Notes: a model not told the origin generated them from the sequence alone. Positions 1 through 11,825 are shown, counted from the first letter of the stretch. The stretch is DNA of 64,000 bases from Gracilariopsis chorda (GCA_003194525.1 NBIV01000273.1:41465-105464); one strand, 5' to 3'. Translations and numbers: made by a program.

Positions 1-278
1 GAAACGGATTGTGAAGTTCCCGACTGGAGTCGGTCTTGGAGGCTGGTTTTTGTTGCTCTTGTTCATATTCCCCTTCGAGAGGGTGTTAACCGATTGAGTT
101 GAGCAGGAAGAGAAGGAGCGTGCAATTGTGAGAGGGTGGTCCACTGCTGTTGCAGGAGGTTGTTTCTCTGAGGCAGAGGTTTGAAACGGTGACCAGGAGG
201 GTTTTGGACTGTTATCACCTATTTTCCGCTGGGATTCGCCCGCGTCCGCGAATGCTTCCCCGACTAATGAGGGGGATA
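1..278 (-). pseudogene. Degraded gypsy copy: start of the antisense ORF region, cut by window edge
   Basis: Read on the minus strand, this stretch resembles the start of the antisense ORF at 48,547-48,770, including the Gln/Asn-coding and Pro-rich part, but with many substitutions and indels. It lies just inside an LTR copy (279-1074), as in the intact element, but the whole unit is inverted relative to the element at 47.7-59.4 kb. No open frame survives. The rest of the element would lie to the left of the window. The identification rests on alignment by eye. Confidence 0.6.
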
Positions 279-1074
279 TGAATTGCAATGTCCTCAGGGA
301 GTGATTCCTGGTAGTTGGTTGATTTCCCGAATGTTTCGGTAATGTAGTCATTGCATGAAATACGACCACTAATAGTGGATTGGACACGTGGGACAAGGAA
401 GAGTTAATTGGCGGCTGGCCACAGTAATGGGCATGAACTACGAAAGTGGAATAGATTACTCAATTTTATTTATTATTTTTGCACCCATTTCTGGGATTGT
501 TAGTACTTAGTGCGCCGTGGAGTTGCTATTGCACCAGTAAACCTTCCCCAAAAAGGGACCCCAACCTGGGGAATTGGCTCTAGACCTCACCGCTTTCGCG
601 TGTTCTCTGCTCCTCTTTGGAGGGAAGCACCGTCGCATACGGGAAGTCTAACCCCCTTGCCTATCTGAAGGACCCAAGGATTCAGATTTTTATTCCAACT
701 GTCTTGGTGTTCGCCTTGTATAAGGTTTATTTACTACCATTCCCGTTAGTCTTTGGCACGACACTCGTGACTCAGCTCCCCCTCATTTTTCCCTTTACGC
801 GGTCGCTTTCCCGCTACCCGCGGCTCGTGTTCGCACGTGCCAGTAACATGGAAACCTCACCTCTCTAGAGGAAGACCACCCTCATACACCGCTCCTGCAG
901 ATATACGATTATTGCCTCAACCTCCCTGCGTAAATCGCGACGGGTGGCCTCGGCATTACAACCTGACATATTCGTGCCACTCCTGGGAGGGCTCTACTCG
1001 ACTGGGCCCACCTCTAACGTGGAAAGGTCCCGAACACCTTTCGGTGCCCTCCCGCTTCCGGGCATTGCACTACA
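279..1074 (+). repeat. Diverged gypsy LTR (copy C)
   Basis: This is the reverse complement of the LTRs at 47,664-48,490 and 58,530-59,357, clearly related but diverged by many substitutions and small indels. It starts TGAATTGCAATG and ends CATTGCACTACA, an imperfect terminal inverted repeat matching that of the young LTRs. A purine tract (GAGGGGGATA, 270-278) abuts the start at the polypurine-tract position. No primer-binding site follows 1074, so this looks like the outer 3' LTR of a plus-oriented element whose body lies left of the window. Confidence 0.8.
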
Positions 1075-1487
1075 CCTTCTCTGCTCCCCCCCGAAAATCC
1101 CCTTTCCAATGTCGCACCCCAGCAACTACTGCCCGATGAAAACGCTGCTCTCCCGTCTTCTACGGCACCCATGCCTTTGTAGATAACCCCGACCCTGACC
1201 ACACATTCCCACCCCCTTCCCTGACCATAGAGTCTGACTCCATCTTCTCCCACAACCCGGTTCCCGTTGATCCTGATGACCTTGCCAGCCTAAAGGCCAC
1301 CACCGGGAAGATGGAGGCCGATCGGTCTGCGGAGGAGAACAGAAGGGAGACGCCTTTGCCCCTGAACAGGACTACTTCCCGTTCAGCGAACGTAGGAGTC
1401 ATTTTCGAAGGAAATGATAGATATATAATTCGCTCTTGAGAGACACTCAAAACCAAACGTCACGCACCGCATGGTATAACATTGTTA
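1075..1487. other. No gene seen; flank between gypsy LTR and Sec7 pseudogene
   Basis: Only short overlapping open frames without recognisable motifs are present. The sequence is CT-rich around 1080-1260. It may contain the decayed 5' part of the ARF-GEF gene that becomes recognisable at 1488, but I cannot align it. Confidence 0.4.
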
Positions 1488-2420
1488 AACGCTAAGCCGA
1501 AGCGTGGCATTGAATATCTTGTCAAAAATGAACGTTTGAAACAAGAACCACCTCGCAGTGGTGGGGATCCTTCACAAAGCTGAAAATCTCGATGCGAAGA
1601 TGCAACAGTTGGAGAGTGCTTGGCCAATCCAGAACCTTCAACCTTAGCGCCATGCATTCCTACAGGGCTATGCACTATTTCACGGATGTGACATTCGACA
1701 ATGCTCTCGGACTGCATCTCAGTGGATTCAGGCTTCCTGGTGAGGTTCAGAAGATTGATCGCATCATGTTAAAGTATGAGTCACGGTACTGCAAAGGCAA
1801 TAATACCATATTTTCTAACACTGATGCGGCGTATGTTCTTACGTGCTCCTCTCTCATGTAACTTACGGATGCGCAAAATGGCACAATCAAGAATAAGATG
1901 AACAACAGAGGCGTCAAAGATGGCAGATATGTTGATGCAGTGTTTTTGAGCAACTTATACGATCGAATCACGACCACAGAGATTCGTCTCACTTCGACGA
2001 AGAAGGACTGTACAGATAGGGATTTCAAAGCTCTCAACAATACTTCCAGTACCATGGACCCAGCGCAAACAGCAAAGCAATTCGAAGAGAGTGAGACAAA
2101 AGTCCTTTTCGCGGAGAACTGCTGCCCGGCCCAGGATCACGCATATAATCCCACGACAAATGTTCATCTTGCTCTGTTGATGTTTGAAACTGCATGGTAG
2201 CCATTTTTGGCTGCTAAGTCATTAACCCCGGACGACGCGCAGACTGCTGACACAGGTAAAACTGCACTCTGTCACTTCTTCGCTTTTGGAACGTACTAGA
2301 TGGACTATGAGACTTGGGTGGCGATGTGCGTGCGGTTGCGGCAGAACCTCTACTTCTTGTTGCTTCGAGAATTCCAAGCTATCTTCCGGATCACGTTTCT
2401 CACCTTTTAACGATATTATA
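1488..2420 (+). pseudogene. ARF guanine-nucleotide exchange factor, Sec7 domain (BIG/GBF type), decayed
   Basis: Sec7 proteins load GTP onto ARF GTPases at Golgi and endosomal membranes. Pieces in shifting frames follow the Sec7 order: a KPKRGIEYL segment (from 1488), an EFNL-like segment (about 1635), FRLPGE with the catalytic glutamate finger (about 1726), QKIDRIM, an AAYVL segment ending LM (about 1830), TDAQN (after an in-frame TAA at 1859-1861), NNRGVKDG (1900) and LYDRI (1960). Beyond the domain, a conserved MFE.AW.P.LAA motif appears at 2185-2215, broken by TAG at 2198. Several frameshifts, two stops and lost residues before NNRG show that it is dead. A functional copy must exist elsewhere if this one was ever the only gene. 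Confidence 0.85.
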
Positions 2421-2478
2421 GGAAGCACTACTCGACCTTGATGACATAAGTGCGTCAACCATTAGTATTTTTCATTCA

Positions 2479-5400
2479 TTGTCCAAACTCGAAAGCCTTC
2501 CCCTTCCCAAGGGATACAACTATGTATGGTTACAGCCACGGCAGGTAATGGATCTGTCGGAATTTGAAAACGAGGCCGTTGGGGAAGATATAAACGTCTA
2601 CCTCTCTCAGTCCCCACCAAAAGAAATATCAAGAAGGATTACCGAGCTTGTTTCGCGCCCTTGGCCTTTCCTACGTCACAGTTCAAGAAACGTTAGAAGA
2701 GCTGCACTCAACCTGCTTCAAAGTCTAACGGAAGTTTTTTCTGACAAAAAGCTTCTGCAATGGATTGAGCCACTATGTGCAGAGGGGTTCACGCACCTCT
2801 TCCAAAATGTGCTGCTTGAGACTAAACTTAATATCTTGACAACTTCAATGAATGTCTGGGATCGCGTGTTAGAACCACTCAACGGGAGGACTCCATTTCT
2901 TTTGGTTTTAATACAAAGCCTCAATCCCATGTTAGATCTGTGGATGCATGCAACATCTCAAGAGTTGAGAGCGGAAGCAACGTCAGGTCATTACAGCCAC
3001 AAAACAAAAGTTGGGAATTCCGCAATGGCAAATCGGAGGAAGACAGCAACGGCCATTGATGCAAAACTGAAGGCCGCGAAGGGGAGCTGAAGCCTTATTA
3101 CTCAAAAAGTTCAAGATGGGGACTGCACTCCCGCCATCGAAGGGCCTTATGATTTTTCTGTCATGCACCAGACGTTTTTCGCTGTCATTGGGCCCTTAGC
3201 TGCACAATGGTCATCCGATGAGCTATCCCTTCAGTCTGTTTTAGGAAAGTATCTACAGAGGAAGACTGCCAGGTCTAAACAACGCGTTTGTAAAAATATG
3301 TGAAATATGGGTTCTGACGTCCAAGGATGCCTCGTATGTACTACCAGACGAAATAGCTGCATCTTTAGTTATGCTTTTTTAATTTAATGCAAATACGCTG
3401 TTCGCCGAAGTGGGTATGGGGGCTGGTCTTCTGTTCTCGGACACGAAAGCGTTCTTAGAGGCTATTCTAACCATTAAAAACGCTTTTGGGAAGGCAATTT
3501 TGAGTGTGAAGGATAACTTTGAAGAGGGTAGGCGCTATGTTGGGAAGCTAACTCTCACCCAGCCTGCTTTCAATGCTAAGAAATTGTGGATAGAAATGGA
3601 CGATTTAGACCCGGGCAATGTATGGAAGGCGATATAAACGGACTTTAACCTTTCTGAAATGCAGAAACGGTGAATTGAGTCTATTTCGGCTCTCTGAATG
3701 CGACTGAGTAAGTCCTGTATGGTCGTGACGAAGATCTCACCATCTCCACTTCTGTATGCGCCGTAGCAGTCATCGTAGTGGCTATCAGTATTCCAGTGCC
3801 TCCTAAAGTTGGCCCCTACATCAAATCGTTGATGGCTGTATTGCGAAAGGGTTACCATATGCATGTGCAGACTCATGCCACAGACTCAATCGCAAGCCTA
3901 GATCTCCGTATAGCTGCAGGTGATATGAGAAAGGCGACTGATCTGATGATCAAAACCTGATCAAGTACCTGACAGCAGAACAAGAAACAAAAGAGGAGGA
4001 AATTATGGCATCCATGATTTCATCCGCCAGATGCAGGCGGTCACCGATGGCACTGGTGAAGCGGGGAGCATTGTATGTATTCCGTGCGTTCTGTGTGCAA
4101 TTCAATGTGCGTTTGTTTTCAACTGTACTCTCATTACGGAGTCACATAATTGGTCTTCTGAGCGCATGCCCAACCGAGGAACAGAGTCAAGAAGTGGTAG
4201 AAGCGTTAAAAACACTACACGCAGTGGTTTTGCACGCTACTCAAGACCTCCATTCAACCATCATTGATATAATTTCCCCAATTATCAAGATATGTATATC
4301 GCCGCATGAAGATTATGTGTATCACACACTACTATGTCTAGCCGATGTTTTCGCGCCTATTCCAGGGCAATTAATGCCGATGATCGTGTCAGGCCTTGTT
4401 ACACTACCCTTTAGGATCCAGAAAGACAGGGATACTGACAGTCGTTCTCTTCAGGGTGCAGAAAAGGCGCTACGGGTGGATGTTGACTACCTTGGTTCAA
4501 ACATAATTCCCTACACAGCGTTTCTCATGGTGTCCATGAGGACTAGAATAGTTGATAAATATGAGATCGTTCGAAAAGCAAGTGCACGTGTGTTCGGGAT
4601 GTTGGAACGTCTCATGCCTTTGGAACGAGGCATTCCAGACGATCCCATGATGAGTGAATCAATGTCTCCAAAACTAGAAGAAGCACAGAGCTTTTTCGGA
4701 CTCTTATTGGGAATTGCACGTCGCCAACATTATGAACTGCCTGTGCCTATTTGTCATGACATATGACTGCGAAAATATCAGCTAAATTGCTTTGACTGGC
4801 TAGCCTTCCTTAAAACGTACGGTTTCTACGGTGCTTTTTGTGATGATATGGGGCTTGCAAAGACCCTTATGAGAGTTTGCATACTCACAGGCCACTATGC
4901 TACAAATATGAAGAAATATTAGAATCTTCCATCGCTATTCGTTTGTCCGAGCACAATCTTGGCTTACTGGGTACAAGGAGTGGACAAAGTTTTCGGCCAT
5001 GTTTTACGAAGCGTCATTCACTACGCTGGGCTTCCCAAAGCACGGGCACGTATACAAAGCCGAAGCTTAGTAAGAGGTGGATCTTTAATAGTAGCAAACT
5101 ATGACATTCATAGCAATGATTTACGATATTTTGAGCATATCCACTGGAGTTAAGTGGTCTTTGACAAAGGCCATGTGATCGAGACTGCAAAAAATAAGGC
5201 AACCGACGCATTTCGAATCCTATCCTCAAATCACAGATTGATACTCACAGAAACCCCTATCCAGAATTCAGTCATCGAACTTTCGGCTATGTTCGATTTT
5301 CTCATGCCTGGTTATCCTGGTAGTCACGAGAGCTTCAAGAACACTTATGCAAAACCGATAATGACTGCAAGAGAAGAGAAATGTAGCGAAGCAGATCAGA

Positions 5401-6500
5401 AGAGAGGTATACCACCAACAGAATCTTTTCATAGGCAAGTCTTACCGTTTGTCCTACTACGGTTTAAGGAGGATGTATTGGCGGAACTGTCGCCAAAGGT
5501 TAAACAAAACTACTACTGCAACATGACACCAGTTCAGTTGCGCCTGTACGAGGACTTTGCATCAGATGTCTCTAACAATTTCGAAGTCCAGTCGAATTCG
5601 AGAGAGAATGGAGCTCTGAAGGAATCCAAAAGTCACGTACTCCAAGCACTATCCTATCTTTTTCGTTTATGCAGTCATCCAAAGTTTGCCCATTCTCCGA
5701 AACATCCTTGGTATCCCAGGGTTCACGATGCTCTGCATCGCCAAGGCCGGTAGATCGATGATATGAAATCAAGTTCGAAGCAACTTGGACTAAGAAATAT
5801 TCTACAGGAGTGTGGTATTCGCCTAGATGAAACGAAGTTTAGGGACTCGGGAGAACATCGAGTTTTCATCTCTTCTCAGCTAAAGCAAATGCTGGACGTC
5901 GTTGAGAAGGACCTCTTTGGCTTGCATATGCCCAATGCGACCTACGTGAGGCTCGACGGTACTGTTGAAGCCAGAAGGAGACAGAGTATTATCACCAGCT
6001 TCAATGCTGACCGTACCATTGACTGGGTTTTGATCACAAGTCATGTCGGCGGTATCACTCTAAACCTCAGTGGAGCCGATACAGTCATCCTCTTGGAACA
6101 TGATCGCAGTCCAACTAAAGACCTTCAAGCAATAGATCGGGCACAGAGCTTGGGTCAAACGTGGACCACTAATGCATATAGGTTGATTACTCGCGGAATG
6201 TTGAAAGAGAAGATTATGAGTATTCAGAAATTCAAGACGCATATCGCAAATGCTGTTGTGAATCGAGAGAACTCCAATTTGGAATCCATGATCACGGAAG
6301 ACTTGCTAGACATGTTCAAGGTACATAATGCTAAGGCCTCACTAGCCTACGACTCATCTCTTGATATCAATGTTGGAACTGGAAAGGGCACGAAGGCTGC
6401 TTTGGCATGGCTTGGGGCACTATGGGAAGAAAAGCAATACGAGAATGAGTACAACATGGACATTTTTCTTGCTGAAATGTACACGTCAGGGAAGACGTGA
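2479..6500 (+). pseudogene. MOT1: MOT1/BTAF1-like TBP-removing Swi2/Snf2 ATPase, decayed
   Basis: MOT1 (BTAF1) strips TATA-binding protein from DNA using ATP. HEAT-repeat pieces are readable at 2479-3090 (WPFLRH motif) and 4005-4766 (NIIPYTAFL, LMPLE, LPVPI). The Snf2 helicase follows: LRKYQ and DDMGLAKTL (about 4770-4875), VFDKGH (about 5155), TPIQN, a conserved HRQVLPF.LLR.KEDVL block (about 5435), LRLYEDF, then lobe 2 (5763-6500) with HVGG, LNLSGADTV, DRAQSLGQ, YRLITRG and LQSM-like tail motifs. Key residues are lost: the Walker A glycine (GLGKT to GLAKT), the acidic DEGH box (now DKGH) and the motif VI arginine. Stops occur at 3090, 4766, about 4920, 5151 and 5753. The order and extent of domains match the family, so this was once a full gene. 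Confidence 0.9.
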
Positions 6501-7141
6501 TCTGTTGATTCGTAGCGTTGGTGGAAAAGTAGGCACTTTCTCGAGAAGCGTCCTAACTGATTTCCTGCTGCAACTTTCACGGCGGCTCTTTCGTATATAG
6601 AAGACATGAACTGCATCAACTACAAAGGTAGCAGTCATACCGTTTACGTTTGTATTTGGTATACGGTAATGGGTTCCATTGAATCTTGATAGCTCAAACA
6701 ATTTATTTCGTACAGCACTAAGATATAGATTGCAGCTCGCCTCCACCCAGCGCTGAACGCCTCTCCAACTTTGATGAGTAAAATTATGCTAAGCAGTTAT
6801 CAAATAAATCTTACCACCAATCGGCTCCAAGAGCCTCTGAATGAGTCTGTAGGATAACAATAATGAGAGCTACCTTCGAAGTAGTTGCTAGTAAATGTTC
6901 ATCGAATATAGCTCTGATGGTTTCAAAATTATTTGGAACTGTTTTTCTATGTTCCGAGTGCCTTACGCGCATTCTCAATACATATTCGGTTGTTCGTCGT
7001 CTGCGCTTGCTAGTATCGCATGGCGCTCTGTTCCAAAAGTTCCATCATCTTCTTTTGGTTTTACAGTTGTTTAAGGATCATATTCTCGTCATTCTCATCT
7101 ACTTTGCTCGATCTGTCGTACATCATTTGATACCACAAAGG
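6501..7141. other. No gene seen
   Basis: AT-richer sequence between the MOT1 pseudogene and an unidentified minus-strand ORF. Short open frames on both strands have no motif and no support. Confidence 0.4.
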
Positions 7142-8074
7142 TTATTTTCGAGCCTCCAAAGCAGATCCGAGACGGTCCAGACCCCTCGAAAGATTGCCAA
7201 CTTCTGATCGCAAATCGCCACTATCCCTTTGCGATCGTCGCCTACGCTTTCCGCTCGATTCCTCGCTCTCCAGACCAGTTGGTATGCCCTTTTCGTAAGC
7301 TGCATCAACTTCGCCGATTAGCTTAGTGGTCAGATGCAGAATTTTCGTATCTTCATCTTTGGATCCTAGCGTGCAGACCGTAAAAGGAGCATGAAAAAGT
7401 TTAAAATCAGCAGTCAGATCTCCAATAAAAGTATATTGCAAAACATCTGGAACTCGAGAACCATCATTCTGAGCAGATGCAGACCATCGCTTGCCCAAAA
7501 TTTTAAAAAAGCGCTCAACGTGGTTAAACGTGGTTTTCAGAACCATAGCAGTCAGATAACAAATTGGGTGCTTATTCAAGTTCTTTTCATCATTTTGACC
7601 ACGAATGTTTTCCTTAGTGTCCAAATTCGCATCATTGAATCGATGCTCAACCACTGTTCTAAGCGATTCCCTTGTAATACTAACATCCAGCTGCATTTGT
7701 GACAGCTCTGTGCCAATTGCGGTAGACAATGCAAAACGGGGTCGCCCATCCAGTACGCAAAGTCGAGCAAATTCATTCAAGGTGAATAGAAGATTAGTTC
7801 TTTTATCAGTCACATGTTTGCCATTTTGAGCTTGTTGTCCACGGTTATTGTGGTACAGCCAGTGGTGAGCACAAATTCCGTAAAATAGAACTTTTAGATT
7901 GGGCCTAACAGATGGGTTCCAATAGGCGGTGGTCTCTGTAATATAAGAATGGCGGCCGGGCGAATCCTGTAAGGAAATCCGCAAGCTCCAAGCAGAGAGC
8001 GCGTTCCTTGGGCGGAAGATAATCCTGCAGGCGCTGCTATGGGACGCGCTGGGTATCAGCAGCTTAGAAACCAC
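7142..8074 (-). CDS. Hypothetical protein, about 310 codons open
   Basis: This is the longest open frame in the region. The product is hydrophilic, with a lysine/arginine-rich, probably helical C-terminus (GKRRRRSQRD, then SALEARK). I recognise no domain. The first codon of the open stretch is GTG and no ATG occurs in the first hundred or so codons, so either the 5' end lies in another exon or this is the surviving part of a larger gene. The middle, with RFNDANLDTKENIRG and HVERFFKILG, looks like real protein rather than noise. It could be a host gene or the remains of a mobile-element ORF. Confidence 0.4.
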   Translation of the reverse strand: MVSKLLIPSASHSSACRIIFRPRNALSAWSLRISLQDSPGRHSYITETTAYWNPSVRPNLKVLFYGICAHHWLYHNNRGQQAQNGKHVTDKRTNLLFTLNEFARLCVLDGRPRFALSTAIGTELSQMQLDVSITRESLRTVVEHRFNDANLDTKENIRGQNDEKNLNKHPICYLTAMVLKTTFNHVERFFKILGKRWSASAQNDGSRVPDVLQYTFIGDLTADFKLFHAPFTVCTLGSKDEDTKILHLTTKLIGEVDAAYEKGIPTGLESEESSGKRRRRSQRDSGDLRSEVGNLSRGLDRLGSALEARK

Positions 8075-8454
8075 ACCTAGAGGATGACGTAATGAAGTAC
8101 CTGAAAGTGAATATCACGAAGTTGAACCAGACAAACTAGAACAAGAATCGAGGGTGCTTGGTTTAGTTCCTCGGAGGTGGAGATTCCAGTGGCGTACTAT
8201 ATACAGTGCCGCGAGCTGACCTCGACAGAAACTATCTACTGCAACCTATAAAAATCTAAGTTAGGATTCTACCTAATTAAATTACATTCTACTGGAACAA
8301 TTCCTGAGGAGTGGTGTGCCACGTGGCACCAGTTAGAAAATACAAGTACTCCGTTAGGAACCTTCCGTAACAGCCCATCATTAGGAGCATGCAAAGTACC
8401 CACTGTACTACATACCCCCTTTCTTGGATTACACCACGTCCTCGAGGTGCATCA
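8075..8454. other. Probable end of the old gypsy LTR plus polypurine tract
   Basis: At 8410-8428 the plus strand reads ACA followed by a pyrimidine tract (TACCCCCTTTC). This resembles the LTR end and polypurine-tract complement of the young element at 48,488-48,502, and it sits at the same place relative to the antisense ORF. The other LTR boundary cannot be set. A short palindrome (TGCCACGTGGCA) lies near 8320. No gene is seen. Confidence 0.35.
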
Positions 8455-10752
8455 TGCTTAAGTGTTCTTCTTCCTCGGTGATTCTGAGGGTCCACTCGGG
8501 GCGTGCCTTGCAGCGGTGAGTCTTGTTACCTCCATCGCAGGTGCTATCCTCTCATACACTTTCCTTCCGTGCGGCGTCCATTCGGAACCTCCAATGCAAA
8601 GAGTCGGCCCCAACCTCACGCGTATCCACCCGCGTCCGCTCATACCTCAGTTGTAACTTCTTCTGGTGCTTGGATGCATTTCATCTCCATTCCTCCATTT
8701 CCTCGTGTGGACGACTTTCATGTCCTGTAGAAACCCCTGAACAAGGAGCTATGAATCTGGTCCGCATTATGGAGCAGCCTACATCTCCTTCATTCTCCTA
8801 GGCGTCATCCGCACAAACTCCTGGACGGCGTTGCTATAGTCCCGCGATTCATGAAGGACATATAAGTGGCGGAACTCCTCTGCAGGTATCTCCCTCCTTT
8901 TCTGGTGTTAACACACAACTTTCTCCTGCTCTTCCTGCTTTGTTCTTCTTCTTTGGAATGTCTAAAGCTTATAACGATCAATCTTCCACTTCCGTCGATA
9001 CTCAGGTGTACCACACCTCTACTGGAGCCCCATACCGGCCTGGAGAGCGTTTCGATCATCACGCCACTCGGGTGTTCGTGCCTTTCTACGATCGGCAGGT
9101 CCGCCTACCATGCTCTGTCGGTGAATATATCCATCATTTCGCATGATAACTTCAGACGGGGCGCTCTCGTGCAGTTCCCGAAACTCCCTGAAGTGAGGGC
9201 AAACGTAACCGTGAGGATTCGTATCGCGCTCATTGGCTACAAAGTCCGGTGCATGGCTATAACGCTCCGTCAAAGATGGGGTACTGCAATATTCCCTACC
9301 TTACGTGTATCGAGGAACACGAAATGCAGTCGCATCTGCAACTTTTCCTTCAGGAGGAATCCATTCACCATGCGGAGCGTCGTCGTGGCAGCATCTCGGA
9401 TGGCTGCTCTTCTCTGGCCTTGCTTCCTTATGACCCTCTGTACGACAGAATCTATTGGTTAAACTGCAGTAGCGTTTGTACCAGCTCTGTGGACGAAACC
9501 CGTATCAACAACATCTTTGAATCTTTCTTCGGAGGGCACAACATGGAGTTCCATGATATGCCTTCAGGTCGGCGTTCTAAATACTACGTCCCAATTTTCA
9601 ACTCCTGGAGGGAACATTGGGTGTCGCCTCACCTGAGCGTGTCGACACCCTCGTCTTGCATATCACACCTGCAAGGTACTCGATACCCACGACTTACTGA
9701 GAGGTTTCGGTATGTTGATTGCCTCTATGGAGTTCGCTGTGGGGGCCATTATGGCGTACCTTCAGGTGGCGGAAGAGGATGTCTTCTATTAAACGCGGAG
9801 CCACGATGGTGGCCTCTACTGGGAATCGTCATACCAGCCTACACCAGCTCGTTTACTTCCCCTTTTGGTGGCCATAATACGGTACATCTGCTCCTTGGGT
9901 GTCCAATAACTTCTCAGGGGCACCATGTGGAGTGCGGAAAAGGCGGATGCTCTTCTTGATCACAATCTTCAGGTGGATTGGTGTGAAAGACTCGGGCTCC
10001 TGTGGTATCACTATGGGGAAGAAAAGTTCTACCCCATCAGGCGAAACCCAAACAGTGACGATGACGTGCGCAAATATGCCGCTTTTCCCCGCCATATTGA
10101 AGAGAGGACGCCTAAGGTGCCACGAGTTCAGGTCTCTGACTACTATCCTAAGGTGGAGAGTCTGTCAATACGCACGCCAGTTCCATCGCCGGTCGGAGGA
10201 CTAGCTGTCACTCCTGCAGTGAGTGGTGATACTTCTCCTACTCCTGCGCTTGCTGCTGCAGCTCCCATCAGTGCCAGGCCGGCGTCGGTGGCCATGCTCC
10301 CTGCGGTGGGTATGGATGTTTCGCACATGAAGAACGAAGCAATCCCTTCTTTACCGGTGCGTCGAACGCCTTCGGTTCTTTCGGCTTCTCCATAGCCATC
10401 GCCTTCGGTGGCTGAACTTGCTTCTCCTATCGAGGCCAGTGCGTCTTCTCCTATAGTGGTATCTGCAGCTCTTTTGGTGGTTGCTACTGCAGTCCAGTCA
10501 ACAGAAGGTGCGATGGCAGTCGTCTTTCAGGAGTTGGTGCAGGCCTGCCTTGGAACCAGTGCACAAGCTTCTCCCGTTGAGGCTAGGCACGAATGTCGCG
10601 GCTGGGTGCTAGAGCTCTGGGAGGTGCGTACTGAGAGCGATTCCCTGTGGGCGATGCATGACAGTCTGGAGGAATTCATCGACAACCAGACCACTGTGGC
10701 AAAGGCGCACTTGGATGTGGAGTATGCGGCGCGCTTTAGCGGGAACCTCTAG
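8455..10752 (+). pseudogene. Antisense ORF of the old split gypsy chromovirus, decayed
   Basis: A chain of plus-strand open frames (8462-8656, 8866-9462, 9249-9959, 9925-10,395, 10,408-10,752) lies just downstream of, and antisense to, the integrase/chromodomain of the old gypsy (stop at 10,861). The 595-aa ORF at 48,547-50,334 sits the same way in the young element. The last two pieces are in one frame across a TAG. They encode a short globular part (LLWYHYGEEKFYPI), a Pro/Ala/Ser-rich linker and a helical tail. A PRHI...SDYY stretch faintly recalls PRHV...DDYY in the young ORF, but homology is not proven. No known domain is seen. Confidence 0.5.
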
Positions 10753-10860
10753 GTGGTTGACATAGACTGTACGGATCTACTTAGCAAATTCAATAAAGCC
10801 AGCCCTTAGGTGTTCCAGTGGTTACATCTAAGGTTAGTGTTAAATTGGGTTCATTAGTCC

Positions 10861-11817
10861 CTATAGGTGCGAAAAGAAACGGCTAGAAACCTGTAGAGTA
10901 GTGTGAAAATGTGTGTCTCCTGTAGGTGAAGATAGTGAAGATAGACCCTTGCTGGTCCTTCCCCCCTTCTCAAATGAAAAAAGTCTACGAAAGTTGCGGT
11001 TTCGCTCCAGTGTGGCGTGGTATTGCCTGAGAAAGTTGTCCGGAATGTGTTCCAGAGCTTCTTCCGTATCACCCACTGAGGTGTAGCAGTACCATTAGAC
11101 GCGGTACTTGATTCCTGAAGGGATTTGACGGTGCAACACGATGTGTCCCACTGCATATACAGTCCCATTCTGCGGTGTGGGAAGTACGTCCGGGTTATCC
11201 CAAGCAGTACTTCCTAAAAGAGGGTCATAGTTATTCATTGAAGAGATACGCCGGTCTGCCGATAATACCTTAGGTGAGCGCGGAATGACCGGTCTTGTCG
11301 CTGGTGTCACCTGCGGTGGAGGATGAGTAATCCGTGGCCGCTGAGCTCGCTTCCTTGGGAGGGGCTCTGAGATTTTTGTCACCCAGTTTTGTGAGAGGTT
11401 ATCGTGGAGCCCGCCAACCTCGATGGAGATCGTATCCTTCTAAGTGACGAGGACTTCGTAGGGCTCTAAGATGTTTCGCGCCAATTTGCTGGTGACGTCT
11501 GGTGGTTCTTCTGGCGTCTTCTGGGGTTTATCGGGTACAATGTCATCCCATTCCTTCAGGTGCGGGCCTTGCTTCACTTTGAGGTCAACACCCTGCTTGT
11601 ATCTCCTTTGAGAGACCGTCAGCCTAGCCTTCGCAATGCGAGTGCATTTTCATACCACCTGATGGTTGCAATTTTCGATTGGGCTGCCGTGGGAACCTGA
11701 GGAGCGTCTGAAGCGTACGCCGTGGCGCGCGCGGGAATTAGGGTGCTTGGCTGGATCCATGACAGCACTAGATTGAACGGTGAGGTCCCTGTGTAGCGGT
11801 GCACCTGAAGTTTATAG
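10861..11817 (-). pseudogene. Gypsy integrase C-terminus, GPY/F and chromodomain (left half of split element)
   Basis: Minus-strand pieces read TYVYKLQVHRYTG and SPFNLVLS, the conserved end of the integrase core. A basic RRYKQG segment follows, then a GPY/F-type stretch (ARNILEPYEVL...ISIEVGG) cut by a TAG near 11,440. A chromodomain-like segment comes last (GIKYRV, stop, WYCY...GDTEEALEHIP...LRQYH). A frameshift lies near 11,640. The coding sense stops exactly at the DNA-transposon insertion (11,825) and resumes at 22,577, so this is the 3' half of the gypsy at 22,577-25,275. The chromodomain places it among chromoviruses, which use it to target chromatin. Confidence 0.8.
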
Positions 11818-11825
11818 ACATACGT
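11818..11825. repeat. Target site duplication, left copy (ACATACGT)
   Basis: The flank of the large DNA transposon. The partner at 22,569-22,576 reads ACGTATGT, which differs by two transitions. Removing the element and one copy restores an uninterrupted integrase reading frame (codons for S-L-T-Y-V-Y-K), which supports an 8-bp duplication. Confidence 0.7.

Noticed and set aside
1859-1861. GT at the Sec7 stop as an intron donor
   Set aside because: Coding sense (TDAQN) resumes immediately after the stop, leaving no room for an intron.
6863-7207. Plus-strand 114-codon open frame as a gene
   Set aside because: It overlaps the opposite 310-codon ORF, has no motif and reads as low-complexity hydrophobic sequence.
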